Source of the DNA: Rhizobium esperanzae
Lineage (GTDB): Bacteria > Pseudomonadota > Alphaproteobacteria > Rhizobiales > Rhizobiaceae
Length of the DNA stretch: 64,000 bases
Reading direction: 5' to 3'
NCBI RefSeq assembly: GCF_014197615.1
Contig: NZ_JACIFY010000011.1
Location: 1-64,000 of the forward strand
Shown: one piece after another, positions 44,094 through 52,668 of the stretch
Position numbering within the stretch: position 1 is the first letter of the stretch
Layout of the letters: each line of letters opens with the position of its first letter
Program-made: the position numbers and the translations under genes
Notes under the pieces: model-generated
The model's input: only the letters and a program-made list of their open reading frames with translations
Told to the model about the DNA's origin: nothing
Database searches by the model: none

Positions 44094-44534
44094 ATGCAGA
44101 CAGACGATATCAAAAATCCGGCGGGAAAAGCAAGCGGCGCGTTTAGCCGGCGCTTTCTGTTGCGTAGCGCGGCGACAACCGCAGCGCTGGCCTTTCCAGT
44201 TGTCGCGGCAGCGGATGAAGAGCCGGCGCTCGAAAAACTGGCGCGTATGATGGCCGAAGCCTCGGCCGCGCTTGACAAATATCAAAACGGAACTTTCTCC
44301 GCCGTCATCCATCCCGCCTCCGCCGCGGTACTCGAGAATCGACCGGCAACGTTGGATGAAGAGGTTGACCGTTGCGTCAGCGCGCTGAAGAGGCTGCTTA
44401 TCCAGATGCATCCGGGCGCCACAGTCACGGCCTTTCGATGCGTCAGAGAAGACGATCAGGAGCGCAGCATCATTTTCAACGTCCGCCATCCTCGTGAAAG
44501 CAACGGGAACTCGCACACGGACTTTAACTCCTGA
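44094..44534 (+). CDS. element protein with a Tat-type leader
   Basis: A 146-residue protein. SRRFLLRSAATTAALAFPVVAAA is a twin-arginine signal with a cleavage-like Ala run. The exported part is helical (EEPALEKLARMMAEASAALD to DEEVDRCVSALKRLLIQM). GGAG is 9 bases before the ATG at 44094; a GTG at 44079 is less likely. An exported protein between a repressor and xis could be a moron acting in the periplasm. Family unknown. Confidence 0.55.
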   Translation: MQTDDIKNPAGKASGAFSRRFLLRSAATTAALAFPVVAAADEEPALEKLARMMAEASAALDKYQNGTFSAVIHPASAAVLENRPATLDEEVDRCVSALKRLLIQMHPGATVTAFRCVREDDQERSIIFNVRHPRESNGNSHTDFNS

Positions 44535-44549
44535 GGCAAAAGCTGAACC

Positions 44550-44948
44550 ATGGCTGACATCGACGTTTCAACCCTTGATCCCGACACGCCGCTTCGTCTC
44601 AAGCTGGCAGCGAGCCTCGCTTTTCCCGACGGCTCAATGACGGAAAGCGGATTGAAACGCGAGATCGAGCGCGGCCGCCTCGAGTGCGAGCGGATCGCCG
44701 GCAAGACGTATGTCAGCCTCAATGACATCAAGAGAATGAGGGAACTATGCCGCGAAAGTCGAAGGGGGTCCGCAAATACCTCCGCGAGCGCAAGGGCAGG
44801 CCGCCCGTCTGGGTCATCCTCGACGGAGCAAACGAGATCAGCACAGGATGCGGCCCGGATGACAGCGCTGGCGCTGATCGAGCGCTCGAAAAGTACCTTG
44901 CCGAAAAGCACAAACCCGAATGGCGCCGGGGAGAGCCTCAGGAGGTGA
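44550..44948 (+). CDS. excisionase-like DNA-binding protein
   Basis: A 132-residue protein. Residues 15-70 form a small winged-helix/excisionase-like domain: LRLKLAASLAFPDGSMTESG, then LKREIERGRLECERIAGKTY and VSLNDIKRM. It should assist the integrase in excision. The last 67 codons overlap the integrase gene in another frame; that segment (SSSTEQTRSAQDAARMTALA) may be truly translated, since similar overlaps are seen in related elements as I recall. Confidence 0.65.
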   Translation: MADIDVSTLDPDTPLRLKLAASLAFPDGSMTESGLKREIERGRLECERIAGKTYVSLNDIKRMRELCRESRRGSANTSASARAGRPSGSSSTEQTRSAQDAARMTALALIERSKSTLPKSTNPNGAGESLRR

Positions 44949-45874
44949 GTATAGCCGACGTGCTACTGTTCTACGGCACTGAACGCGCGCCCAGCATGGC
45001 GCATCCGGAGCTAGTGGGGTTTCACACTGTGCACCTGCTGGAATTCTTCGGCAGTGAGATGTGTTCCTTTGTCGACGGTACCAGTTGCCGCGGATATGTC
45101 GCGGCGCGGCTTGCCGGGAAGATCGGCAGGCGAGCCGTCAAGGCAGGAACGGCAGGGCGAGAGCTGGAAACACTTGGCGCCGCGCTCAGCTTCGCTTTCA
45201 AAGAAAAGAAGCTGGTGGTTCCTGTACCAGTCACCCTTCCGCAAAAATCGGCGGCGCGTGAGCGTTGGCTTACGCGCTCCGAAGCTGCAGGGTTGGTTGC
45301 CGGCGCGCTCGGTATCACCGCGACGGCTTTTGACGTCGAGACGCGAAAGCCTGTGAAATGGGGCCGGCTTTTTCGCCCCTCTTACCACGTCGCCAGATTT
45401 ATCCTGATCGGCCTCTATTCGGGCACCAGGCATGAAGCCATCCTCAAGCTTCGCTGGGGTGTGAATTCGAGTGGAGGTTGGATCGATCTGGAGAACGACA
45501 TTCTCTACAGGCGAGGGCAGGGCGAGAGGGAAACCAACAAGCGGCGGCCCGCCGTGCCGATACCGGAGAATCTTCGGCCACACGTCGAGCGGTGGCGCAA
45601 GATCACTGTTATGGGGCCGGTCGAATATCATGGCCGGCTGATCGCTAAGGAGCGCAAGGGGTTTGCTAGGGCGCGGGAGTTGGCTGGACTTGGCGAAGAC
45701 GTCACGCCGCACATTCTAAAGCACACCTGCATCACCTGGATGATGCAGCGCGGAGTTCCTATCTGGGAGGTGGCGGGCTTTTCCGGAACCTCCGAAAAGA
45801 TCATTCGCAGCGTCTATGGGCACCACCACCCGGAACACCTGTCCGCTGCAAAACAGCGGTTTCGTGGGCGATGA
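44747..45874 (+). CDS. int: tyrosine-recombinase integrase
   Basis: A 375-residue phage-type integrase. The first box is GLYSGTRHEAILKLRW (catalytic Arg), the second HILKHTCITWMM, and the tyrosine lies in IIRSVYGHHHPEHL. In the second box the usual HxLRH is HxLKH, so a Lys stands at the Arg position, as in some rhizobial integrases I remember. It ends 77 bp before the intact tRNA-Val, its target. Its start overlaps the xis-like gene by 202 bp, which suggests translational coupling. Confidence 0.88.
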   Translation: MPRKSKGVRKYLRERKGRPPVWVILDGANEISTGCGPDDSAGADRALEKYLAEKHKPEWRRGEPQEVSIADVLLFYGTERAPSMAHPELVGFHTVHLLEFFGSEMCSFVDGTSCRGYVAARLAGKIGRRAVKAGTAGRELETLGAALSFAFKEKKLVVPVPVTLPQKSAARERWLTRSEAAGLVAGALGITATAFDVETRKPVKWGRLFRPSYHVARFILIGLYSGTRHEAILKLRWGVNSSGGWIDLENDILYRRGQGERETNKRRPAVPIPENLRPHVERWRKITVMGPVEYHGRLIAKERKGFARARELAGLGEDVTPHILKHTCITWMMQRGVPIWEVAGFSGTSEKIIRSVYGHHHPEHLSAAKQRFRGR

Positions 45875-45926
45875 TTGGGCGAGGCCATGAAGAACAGAAA
45901 AACAGCTACCAGCTACTTTTCAAATT

Positions 45927-45945
45927 CCCCTTGCGGGCCAAGGGG
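45927..45945 (-). terminator. element-borne terminator for tRNA-Val
   Basis: CCCCTTG (45927-45933) pairs with CAAGGGG (45939-45945), and on the minus strand AATTTG follows. It lies directly after the tRNA 3' end within the element, replacing the terminator now at 30186-30202. It can also end integrase transcripts. Confidence 0.6.
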
Positions 45946-45946
45946 A

Positions 45947-46026
<80 letters not shown>

Positions 46027-46110
46027 ATCCGATGGCGGCGCATAGATCACAAAACCTTTGGAGCCGTCAATAGGCTTTTTTCAGTTTTGTGACATGCCGC
46101 CCGGCAAGCC

Positions 46111-46473
46111 TTACGCGGCAAGCATTTTGTTGACCTCGTCGACGAGGTCGCGCAGGTGGAAAGGCTTGGAAAGGACCTTGGCATCCTTCGGCGCCTTCGA
46201 ATCAGGGTTCAGTGCCACGGCGGCAAAACCGGTGATGAACATCACCTTCAGATCGGGGTCGAGTTCGGTGGCGCGGCGCGCCAGCTCGATGCCGTCCATT
46301 TCGGGCATGACGATATCGGTCAAGAGCAGAGAAAACGGTTCCTCGCGCAGCCGGTCGTAGGCGCTTGCGCCGTTATCATAGGAAAGGACCTTGTAACCGG
46401 CCTTTTCGAGCGCTTTCACCAGGAAGCGGCGCATGTCGTTGTCGTCTTCGGCGAGAAGTATCTTCTGAGTCAT
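46111..46473 (-). CDS. cpdR: single-domain response regulator, CpdR type
   Basis: A 120-residue receiver domain without an output domain. The acidic pocket (LLAEDDND), Asp53 in LLTDIVMPEMDG, Thr in MFITGFA and Lys in VLSKPFHLRD are all present. The sequence and the neighbour order (N-formylglutamate amidohydrolase, then an inositol-monophosphatase-like gene) match CpdR1 of rhizobia, which directs ClpXP to its targets at the cell pole and is needed for normal cell-cycle progression. ATG 46473 is preferred to a TTG at 46476. Confidence 0.82.
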   Translation of the reverse strand: MTQKILLAEDDNDMRRFLVKALEKAGYKVLSYDNGASAYDRLREEPFSLLLTDIVMPEMDGIELARRATELDPDLKVMFITGFAAVALNPDSKAPKDAKVLSKPFHLRDLVDEVNKMLAA

Positions 46474-46661
46474 CAATCCAGACCGCTGATCAATAGGTTT
46501 TTGGTGGGTTGCCCGCCGTTTACACTAGTCTTTGCCCGGTAAACAACCGGTGAATTGCCCGTGCGCGGCCGCCATCCCTGCTACATAGTATGGACTTGAG
46601 GCCGGGCAACTGGCAACATGCGCAAAGCAGTCAGTTCATGACATGGTAAAGAGGGCCGAAA

Positions 46662-47543
46662 GTGCCGGAAATACGCGAATACGAGCTTTTTGAGGTTCAT
46701 GAGCCCGTGTCGCAGACCATTCCCTTCGTCTATAACTCCCCCCATAGCGGCCGCATTTATCCACCGGAATTTATCGCCCAGTCCAGGCTCGAGGGCATCG
46801 CCATCCGCCGGTCGGAGGATCATTACGTCGATGAACTCTTCGGCTCGGCGGTCGCGCTCGGTGCGCCGCTGCTGGCGGCCAACTTTCCCCGCGCCTATCT
46901 CGACGTCAATCGCGAGCCCTACGAGCTCGATCCGCGCATGTTCGACGGGCTGCTGCCGCCCTATGCCAATGTCAATTCGCTGAGGGTGGCCGGCGGGCTC
47001 GGCACCATTCCGCGCATCGTCGCCGAGAACATGGAGATCTATGCGCGGCGCCTGCCGGTGCAGGAAGGGCTCGATCGCGTTGAAGCGGTCTACAAACCCT
47101 ATCATGCGGCGCTGCGCCGGCTGATCGCGCGAACGCATGTACAGTTCGGCTTCGGCGTGCTGATCGACTGCCACTCGATGCCCGGCAACGTGCGCGTCGC
47201 CGGCAGCACCGCGCGGCCCGATTTCATCATCGGCGATCGCTACGGCACGAGCGCCTCGGCCGAACTCTCGCGGGCGGCCATCGCCATCCTCGAGGAAATG
47301 GGCTTCGCGGCGATCCGCAACAAGCCCTATGCCGGCGGCTTCATCACCGAACACTACGGCCGGCCTTCGCGCGGCCTGCATGCGCTGCAGATCGAAGTGA
47401 ACCGGGCGATCTATGTCGATGAAGTGACGTTGGAGAAACGCGGGGATTTTGCCGCCGTGGCCGATGCCGTCACCGCCTTCATGCAGCAGATGGCGGATTA
47501 CGTCGAGAAATTCGCCGGCGATCGGGCGCTGGCTGCCGAATAA
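46662..47543 (+). CDS. N-formylglutamate amidohydrolase
   Basis: A 293-residue enzyme that would release glutamate from N-formylglutamate, the last step of one histidine-breakdown route. Family motifs are FVYNSPHSGRIYPPEF (metal-binding His), RSEDHYVDELF, YLDVNREPYELDPRMF and LIDCHSMPG; GGFITEHYG is also present. It starts with GTG, 7 bases after GAGGG. Other hut genes are not here. It is divergent from cpdR. Confidence 0.88.
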   Translation: MPEIREYELFEVHEPVSQTIPFVYNSPHSGRIYPPEFIAQSRLEGIAIRRSEDHYVDELFGSAVALGAPLLAANFPRAYLDVNREPYELDPRMFDGLLPPYANVNSLRVAGGLGTIPRIVAENMEIYARRLPVQEGLDRVEAVYKPYHAALRRLIARTHVQFGFGVLIDCHSMPGNVRVAGSTARPDFIIGDRYGTSASAELSRAAIAILEEMGFAAIRNKPYAGGFITEHYGRPSRGLHALQIEVNRAIYVDEVTLEKRGDFAAVADAVTAFMQQMADYVEKFAGDRALAAE

Positions 47544-47587
47544 ATCTCTTTTTCGATTTCGCTGACGCCTGGGCGTTCTTCCCGGCC

Positions 47588-47664
47588 AAAAAAAGACCGC
47601 CGTGAGGCGGCCTAAGTCTAGGGAGGAAACACCCAAGGAGGGTATTTACAGTCAGAAGACTGTA
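47588..47664 (-). ncRNA. mmgR: MmgR-type small RNA (alpha-r8 / suhB motif)
   Basis: On the minus strand about 77 nt run from near 47664 to a T7 run at 47594-47588. They contain a short hairpin (ACAGTC...GACTGT), a single-stranded TTTCCTCCCTAG anti-Shine-Dalgarno segment, and a terminator with CCGCC/GGCGG arms (47597-47610). TTGACA at 47699-47694 is a good -35; the -10 is less clear. The features and the location between the amidohydrolase and the monophosphatase gene match MmgR of S. meliloti, which limits polyhydroxybutyrate storage. The assignment is from memory. Confidence 0.7.
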
Positions 47665-47815
47665 CGAAGGACGCTACTATTGCGCTGCACAAATGTCAAG
47701 CAATATATTGCGCTGCGAAATCTTTGGGCAGCGTCGCGGGAATTGCCTGCTGCGTTTGCATTCCCGCTGCTTTTCGTTATGAAAGCATCACTCCCGCCAG
47801 CCAAACGGATTGATC

Positions 47816-48589
47816 ATGCTTCCTGACCGCTCGTTCTTCAATCGTCTGGCGGAGGCCGCCAAGGCCGAGACGCTGCCACGCTTCCGCTCCGGCCTCGATG
47901 TTACCAACAAGCTTTCCTCCGGTTTCGACCCGGTGACCGAAGGCGACCGGGCGGCCGAACTGGCCATCCGGGCGCTGATCGAGGAGAATTTTCCCAACCA
48001 TGGCATTCTCGGCGAGGAGCACGGCAATGTCGGGCTCGACCGCGACTATGTCTGGGTGATCGATCCGATCGACGGCACGCGTGCCTTCATCTCTGGCGTG
48101 CCGGTCTGGGGAACGCTGATCGGCCTGCAGAAAGAGGGGCGGGCGATCATGGGCATGATCGAACAACCCTTTACCGGCGAACGCTATTTCGCCGACCAGA
48201 ACGGCTCGATCTATAGCGGGCCGGAGGGCGAGCGGCGGCTGGCGACGCGCCAGTGCGACGCGCTTTCGAACGCCATCCTGTTCACCACCTCGCCGCATCT
48301 CTTCGCCGGCGAGGAGATGGAGAAATACCGCGAGATCGAGAGCCGGGTGCGGCTCTTCCGCTACGGCTGCGACTGTTACGCCTATGCGCTGCTTGCCGCC
48401 GGCCATATCGATCTCGTCATCGAAAACAGTCTGAAGCCCTATGATGTCGGCGGCATCATTCCCGTCATCGAAGGGGCGGGCGGCATCATCACCACCTGGG
48501 ACGGCGGACGGCCGGAAAACGGCGGCTCGATCATCGCCGCCGGCAGCCGGGCGGTCTATGAGCAGGCGATCGCCGTCCTGCAGCGTTAA
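47816..48589 (+). CDS. hisN: inositol-monophosphatase-family phosphatase, probably histidinol-phosphatase
   Basis: A 257-residue Mg-dependent phosphatase. The metal ligands are in GILGEEHGN (Glu), VWVIDPIDGTRAF (Asp pairs) and LKPYDVGGIIPVIEGAGG. Within the IMPase family the sequence resembles HisN-type histidinol-phosphate phosphatases used in alphaproteobacterial histidine synthesis; inositol-1-phosphatase remains possible. ATG 47816 is preferred to a TTG at 47810. It is divergent from the small RNA. Confidence 0.82.
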   Translation: MLPDRSFFNRLAEAAKAETLPRFRSGLDVTNKLSSGFDPVTEGDRAAELAIRALIEENFPNHGILGEEHGNVGLDRDYVWVIDPIDGTRAFISGVPVWGTLIGLQKEGRAIMGMIEQPFTGERYFADQNGSIYSGPEGERRLATRQCDALSNAILFTTSPHLFAGEEMEKYREIESRVRLFRYGCDCYAYALLAAGHIDLVIENSLKPYDVGGIIPVIEGAGGIITTWDGGRPENGGSIIAAGSRAVYEQAIAVLQR

Positions 48590-48594
48590 TCCGG

Positions 48595-48653
48595 GCTCGG
48601 CAAGGCCGATGCCCCAGGCTCGGCCTTGCCGATGCCCCAGGCTCGGCAAAGCC
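48595..48653. repeat. 23-bp tandem repeat forming an intergenic hairpin
   Basis: Two adjacent 23-bp units (48595-48617 and 48618-48640) differ only in CAAGG versus CCTTG, and a third begins at 48641. Because the differing parts are complementary, CGGCAAGGCCGA pairs with TCGGCCTTGCCG. It lies between convergent genes, so it may end transcripts from both sides. Confidence 0.7.
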
Positions 48654-48657
48654 TGCC

Positions 48658-49632
48658 CTACGTGCCGAGGGCGGCGACCTCCTGGTTTTCTTCGGCATCG
48701 CTGCCGGGAATGAAGGCGTGGAAGGCGGCAAGGGCGGCGGCGCGGTAGGTATCCCGTTCCTGGAAGATCTCGTGGCGGGCGCCGTTGATCGGCACCAGCT
48801 GACCGGCGCGGAAATAACGCGAGAGCCGCTCCTGCGCCGTATAGGGCACGACACCGTCACGTGTCGGGGCGATGACGATGGTCGGGATGGTGATCGAAAA
48901 CAGATGGTAGGGTGAGGTGACCCGGTCCATCGTGCGAAAAGCCTCGGTCAGCCAGCGCGCGGTCGGCGGCCCGAGCGTCAGCTCCGGATGCGCCTTCATC
49001 ATCGCGACATTGCGCTCGAAGCGGGTTTCGTCCGAGGTCAGCGGATTGTCGCGGAAATCCGGCTCCTTCAGCTTCGAAGTCAGCGGCAGGAAACCGAGGC
49101 CGAGGGCATTCAGGGTGCCGGCGAGGGTTCGGATGACGCGGGGCGAGGCCGCCTGGCCGGTCAGGCCGATGAAGGGGGCTGACAACACCATCCGATCGAT
49201 ACGGGTGGTAAGATAAGGCGCGGCAGACAAAGCGATCAGCCCGCCCGTGGAATGGGCAAGCAGATAGAAGGGCAGGCGGGTATCCGGCAGCACCACCTTT
49301 TCGAGGAAGGTGTCGAGATCCCGTTCGTAATCGGCGAAGCGGCGGATGTGGCCGTGGTTGCGGCGCTTCAAGAGCCGCGGCGAACCGCCCTGGCCGCGCA
49401 TGTCGAAGGTGGCGACCCAGAGCCCCTTCGCCGTCAGATCTCGGATCGTCTCGAAGTATTTCTCGATATATTCGTTGCGGCCGTGGATAATGACGACCGT
49501 TCCCTTGGCGATCTGGGCACTGGCGCGAAAAACGGCGTAACGCAGCCGATGGCCGTCATGGGTTTCGAAGAACCCCTCGGTGCGGTTTTCCGGGGCGGGA
49601 TTGTCGGGCGTCGAATAGAGAACCTGATCCAT
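48658..49632 (-). CDS. alpha/beta hydrolase, lysophospholipase L2-like
   Basis: A 324-residue serine hydrolase. The oxyanion-side motif VVIIHGRNEYIEKY, FDMRGQGGS and nucleophile Ser in LLAHSTGG are typical of the PldB/monoglyceride lipase group. Asp is in IAPTRDGVVP and His in NGARHEIFQE. It would cleave lysophospholipids or monoglycerides. The ATG at 49632 follows AAGG; the 45-codon extension to 49767 is unsupported. No signal peptide is seen. Confidence 0.85.
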   Translation of the reverse strand: MDQVLYSTPDNPAPENRTEGFFETHDGHRLRYAVFRASAQIAKGTVVIIHGRNEYIEKYFETIRDLTAKGLWVATFDMRGQGGSPRLLKRRNHGHIRRFADYERDLDTFLEKVVLPDTRLPFYLLAHSTGGLIALSAAPYLTTRIDRMVLSAPFIGLTGQAASPRVIRTLAGTLNALGLGFLPLTSKLKEPDFRDNPLTSDETRFERNVAMMKAHPELTLGPPTARWLTEAFRTMDRVTSPYHLFSITIPTIVIAPTRDGVVPYTAQERLSRYFRAGQLVPINGARHEIFQERDTYRAAALAAFHAFIPGSDAEENQEVAALGT

Positions 49633-50011
49633 GACCTTGCCAATGCGCCGCTGCTGACTGCTTTGCCTGTTAGAGCGCCGTGCGCCCTTTCGGAAGCACC
49701 ATGCGTTAGGGATAGCGCATGGCATCCGGCTTGGAAAGCGGTGTGCCCGCAAGCCCCGCTGCATCACTGCTCAAATTCGGAAGCAATTCAAAGTGCGATA
49801 GCGGGAAAAGGGCCGGCAGGAGCATGAGGGTGCTCGCGGCCGGCCTAAGTTGAGACTGAAGAAGAAGGGACGATGCACTTCAGCCATCGGGACCAGATTC
49901 ACCCGACGCTGCAATTTCTAGGCGGATGCGTGTGAATGGCCTCCGAACCGGCCGTTCATGCGCGGTTCACGGGCCGACCGAGGCGTTTTCAAAAAGGTCT
50001 TGAACTCGTCT
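49633..50011. other. intergenic region with rhizobial repeat motifs
   Basis: About 380 bp without a supported gene. TAGAGCGCCGTGCGCCCTTT at 49671-49690 recurs, with two changes, at 63529-63549. CCATGCG (49699-49705) and CGCATGG (49716-49722) form a hairpin right after. The rest likely belongs to the hsp20 promoter region; no heat-shock sigma site could be identified with confidence. Confidence 0.45.
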
Positions 50012-50029
50012 GAAGCCATCACCATCTCC

Positions 50030-50133
50030 TTTCTGCAGGCGCCGGAAAGGGCCTGCGCAACCGTCCCGAGGCCGCCAAAGATGGGGTTTCAGGGGCATTT
50101 TATCGCAACACGTCGCTTCCACAGGAGGACATC
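50030..50133 (+). promoter_or_regulatory. ROSE-like RNA thermosensor in the hsp20 leader
   Basis: The leader holds a hairpin GCAGGC/GCCTGC (about 50036-50057) and, just before the ATG, GTCGCTTCC (50112-50120) pairing with GGAGGAC (50124-50130), so the Shine-Dalgarno AGGAGG is masked. The TCGCT stretch fits the U(U/C)GCU signature of ROSE elements, which open on heating and are common before small heat-shock genes in rhizobia. Confidence 0.65.
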
Positions 50134-50604
50134 ATGCGTCACGTAGACTTCTCTCCCCTTTATCGTTCCACCGTCGGTTTCGACCGGCTCTTCACCATGC
50201 TCGACAGCCTTGCTCAGCCGGAGCAGGCGCAGACCTATCCGCCCTATAATATCGAGCGTACCGGTGAAAACACCTATCGCATCACTATGGCGGTTGCCGG
50301 TTTCGACGAGACCGAACTCTCGATCGAAGCCCATGCCCATGTGCTTTCCGTGAAGGGTGAAAAGAACGAGGAACCTGCCGAAGGCGGCGAATTCCTCTAC
50401 CGCGGCATTGCCAAGCGCGCTTTCGAGCGCCGCTTCCAGCTTGCCGACCATGTCGAGGTGACCGCTGCTTCGCTGAAGAACGGCCTGCTGCACATCGACC
50501 TTCTGCGCAACATTCCCGAGGCCATGAAGCCCCGCAAGATTGCGATTGCCGCAGAACCGGTCGAGGCCCCGAAGGCCATCGAGGCGCAGATCATTAACGG
50601 CTGA
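50134..50604 (+). CDS. small heat-shock protein, Hsp20/IbpA class
   Basis: A 156-residue chaperone. The N-terminus (HVDFSPLYRSTVGFDRLFTML) and alpha-crystallin domain (YNIERTGENTYRITMAVAGF to LKNGLLHIDLLRNIPE) are those of class A rhizobial small heat-shock proteins. The A-x-x-x-G-x-L motif is ASLKNGLLHI and the tail ends with PRKIAIA, a typical I-x-I-like dimer contact. It binds unfolding proteins in the cytoplasm. A thermosensor precedes it and a terminator follows. Confidence 0.92.
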   Translation: MRHVDFSPLYRSTVGFDRLFTMLDSLAQPEQAQTYPPYNIERTGENTYRITMAVAGFDETELSIEAHAHVLSVKGEKNEEPAEGGEFLYRGIAKRAFERRFQLADHVEVTAASLKNGLLHIDLLRNIPEAMKPRKIAIAAEPVEAPKAIEAQIING

Positions 50605-50627
50605 TTGATCCCCTACGGGGTAAACGA

Positions 50628-50654
50628 ACGGCGCTCCATCGGGGCGCCGTTTTT
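50628..50654 (+). terminator. intrinsic terminator of hsp20
   Basis: ACGGCGC (50628-50634) pairs with GCGCCGT (50644-50650), followed by TTTT. It may also end the convergent transporter transcript. Confidence 0.85.
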
Positions 50655-50662
50655 GTTGCGAA

Positions 50663-51667
50663 TCAGGCTGGGCTGGCGGCTTCCTCTATCTCTTTTTCCG
50701 TTGCGCGGCGGGCCGCGGCGGCGGCGTATTTCTGGGCGATGACGGCGCAGACCATCAGCTGGATCTGGTGGAAGAGCATCAGCGGCAGAACGATCGCACC
50801 GATCGACTGGCCGGCGAAAATGACGTTGGCCATCGGCACGCCGCTTGCCAGGCTCTTCTTCGAACCGCAAAAGGTGATGGTGATTTCGTCGGCCTTGTCG
50901 AAGCCCAGCCAGCGGCTGCCGACCATCGTCAAGACAAGGACGATCGCCAGCAGGACGATGTCGGCGATGACGACGACGGCGATATCGGCGATCGAGAAGG
51001 TATGCCACAGGCCCTCGACGACCGCCGTCGAGAAGGCGAGATAGACGACCATCAGGATCGAGCCGCGGTCGACGGGCATCAGGATCTTCTTCTTGGCGCG
51101 GATCCAGTCGCCGATCCAGGGCTGCAGGATCTGGCCGATGATGAAGGGGGCCAGCAGCTGCAGCAGGATCTGCTCCAGCGCGTCGAAGGAGAAGCCGCCA
51201 TGGCCGCCGACGGAAAACAGCAGGCCGACGAGCAGCGGCGTCAGGAACATGCCGAAAATGTTGGATGCCGAGGCCGAGCAGATGGCGGCAGGCACATTGC
51301 CGCCCGCCATCGAGGTAAAGGCGATCGACGACTGGACCGTCGAGGGCAGCACGCAGAGGAAGAGGATGCCGAGATAAAGCGGCTGCGGCAGGATGGTGTC
51401 GGGAATGAAGCCGAGCCCGAGGCCGAGCAGCGGAAAGATGCCGAAGGTGGTCAACAGGATGACGAGATGCAGGCGCCAGTGCAGCAGGCCGGCAATGACG
51501 ACATCGCGCGAGAGGCGGGCACCATGCAGGAAGAACAACAGCGCGATGGCAAGATCGGTGGCGATGCCGAAATAGCCCGCGAAGGCGCCGCTTGCCGGCA
51601 GCAACGAGGCGAGGATGACCGTGCAGACGAGCAGGATGGTGAAGGTATCGGGCAAAAAGCGGCGCAT
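50663..51667 (-). CDS. bile acid:sodium symporter family (BASS/SBF-like) transporter
   Basis: A 334-residue membrane protein with about 10 helices. LLFFLHGARLSRD and LCVLPSTVQSSIAFTSMAGGNVPAAIC match the SBF-like group (YfeH/Rch1-type), where the crossed-helix region binds sodium. The late helix region ITFCGSKKSLASGVPMANVIF is also typical. The substrate is an unknown organic anion or ion. A LysR regulator is divergent 92 bp away, and may control it. Confidence 0.85.
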   Translation of the reverse strand: MRRFLPDTFTILLVCTVILASLLPASGAFAGYFGIATDLAIALLFFLHGARLSRDVVIAGLLHWRLHLVILLTTFGIFPLLGLGLGFIPDTILPQPLYLGILFLCVLPSTVQSSIAFTSMAGGNVPAAICSASASNIFGMFLTPLLVGLLFSVGGHGGFSFDALEQILLQLLAPFIIGQILQPWIGDWIRAKKKILMPVDRGSILMVVYLAFSTAVVEGLWHTFSIADIAVVVIADIVLLAIVLVLTMVGSRWLGFDKADEITITFCGSKKSLASGVPMANVIFAGQSIGAIVLPLMLFHQIQLMVCAVIAQKYAAAAARRATEKEIEEAASPA

Positions 51668-51759
51668 GGCGGTCTCGCGGCGTGATAAACAGTCCTTGTT
51701 TTGTCGTCCATTGCGATCCAGGATGCAAGGAATAACAGTTATCGTGAAACTGGATTGCC

Positions 51760-52614
51760 ATGCTGGATCTTTCGCAATTGCGCAGTTTTGTCGCCGTCGA
51801 GCAGATGGGCAGTTTTACGCTCGCCGCAGAAAGGCTCGGCCTCGGCCAGTCGACGGTGAGCCAACACATTCAGAGGTTGGAAGCCACGCTGGGGCGCAAG
51901 CTCCTGGCGCGCGATACGCATAAGGTCATCCTGACCGGCGATGGCGAGGCGCTGCTGTCGCATGCACGCAGCATGCTTGCGATCGAAGGTCAGGTGCAGT
52001 CGCTGTTTCGAAGCAACAGCCTGCGCGGCAGCCTGCGGCTCGGGGTTTCGGAGGATTTCGTCACCAGCCAGTTGCCGGCGGTGCTGGAGGATTTCGTGCG
52101 GTCGCATCCCTCCGTCGACCTGGAACTCACCGTGGCGCTATCCGGTGTCCTGTACGAGATGCAGGATAATGGCGAGATCGATCTGGTGCTCGCCAAGCGC
52201 CGGCTCGGCGATGCCCTGGGAAAACTGGTCTACCGCGAGCCGCTCGTCTGGCTGGCACGCGATCCCGAGCGAGTTCTCACCTCCGGCCCTTTGCCGCTGA
52301 TCGCTTTTCCACCGCCGAGCGTGACGCGGGTGATCGCGCTGGAAGCGCTGGCACGAAACGGTGTGGCGTGGCGGATCGTCTGCACCTGCGGGAGCCTCAG
52401 CGGATTGACGGCAGCGGCGCGGGCCGGGATGGGCGTGCTGGTGCAGCCGCGCAGCATGGCGCCATCAGGGCTGAAAGAGATCGCTGCGGGAAAGCTTCCA
52501 ATACTGGAAGACGTGGAATTCGTGCTGGTGCCGCGCAAAGGGGCGGATCAGGCACTGGTCGCCGCACTGTCGGACGATATCCTGCAAAAGGTGAGGGGGC
52601 TGAAGTCGGCGTAA
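51760..52614 (+). CDS. LysR-family transcriptional regulator
   Basis: A 284-residue regulator. The N-terminal winged helix (LSQLRSFVAVEQMGSFTLAAERL, GQSTVSQHIQRLEATLG) is canonical; the effector domain starts at GSLRLGVSEDF. It is divergent from the BASS transporter and may respond to its substrate, the usual arrangement for LysR pairs. Confidence 0.9.
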   Translation: MLDLSQLRSFVAVEQMGSFTLAAERLGLGQSTVSQHIQRLEATLGRKLLARDTHKVILTGDGEALLSHARSMLAIEGQVQSLFRSNSLRGSLRLGVSEDFVTSQLPAVLEDFVRSHPSVDLELTVALSGVLYEMQDNGEIDLVLAKRRLGDALGKLVYREPLVWLARDPERVLTSGPLPLIAFPPPSVTRVIALEALARNGVAWRIVCTCGSLSGLTAAARAGMGVLVQPRSMAPSGLKEIAAGKLPILEDVEFVLVPRKGADQALVAALSDDILQKVRGLKSA

Positions 52615-52668
52615 GCCGTTGCCGTCGCGGAAAGACCCGTCGGATAGACAGGCCGTTCTGGTGGGCGA

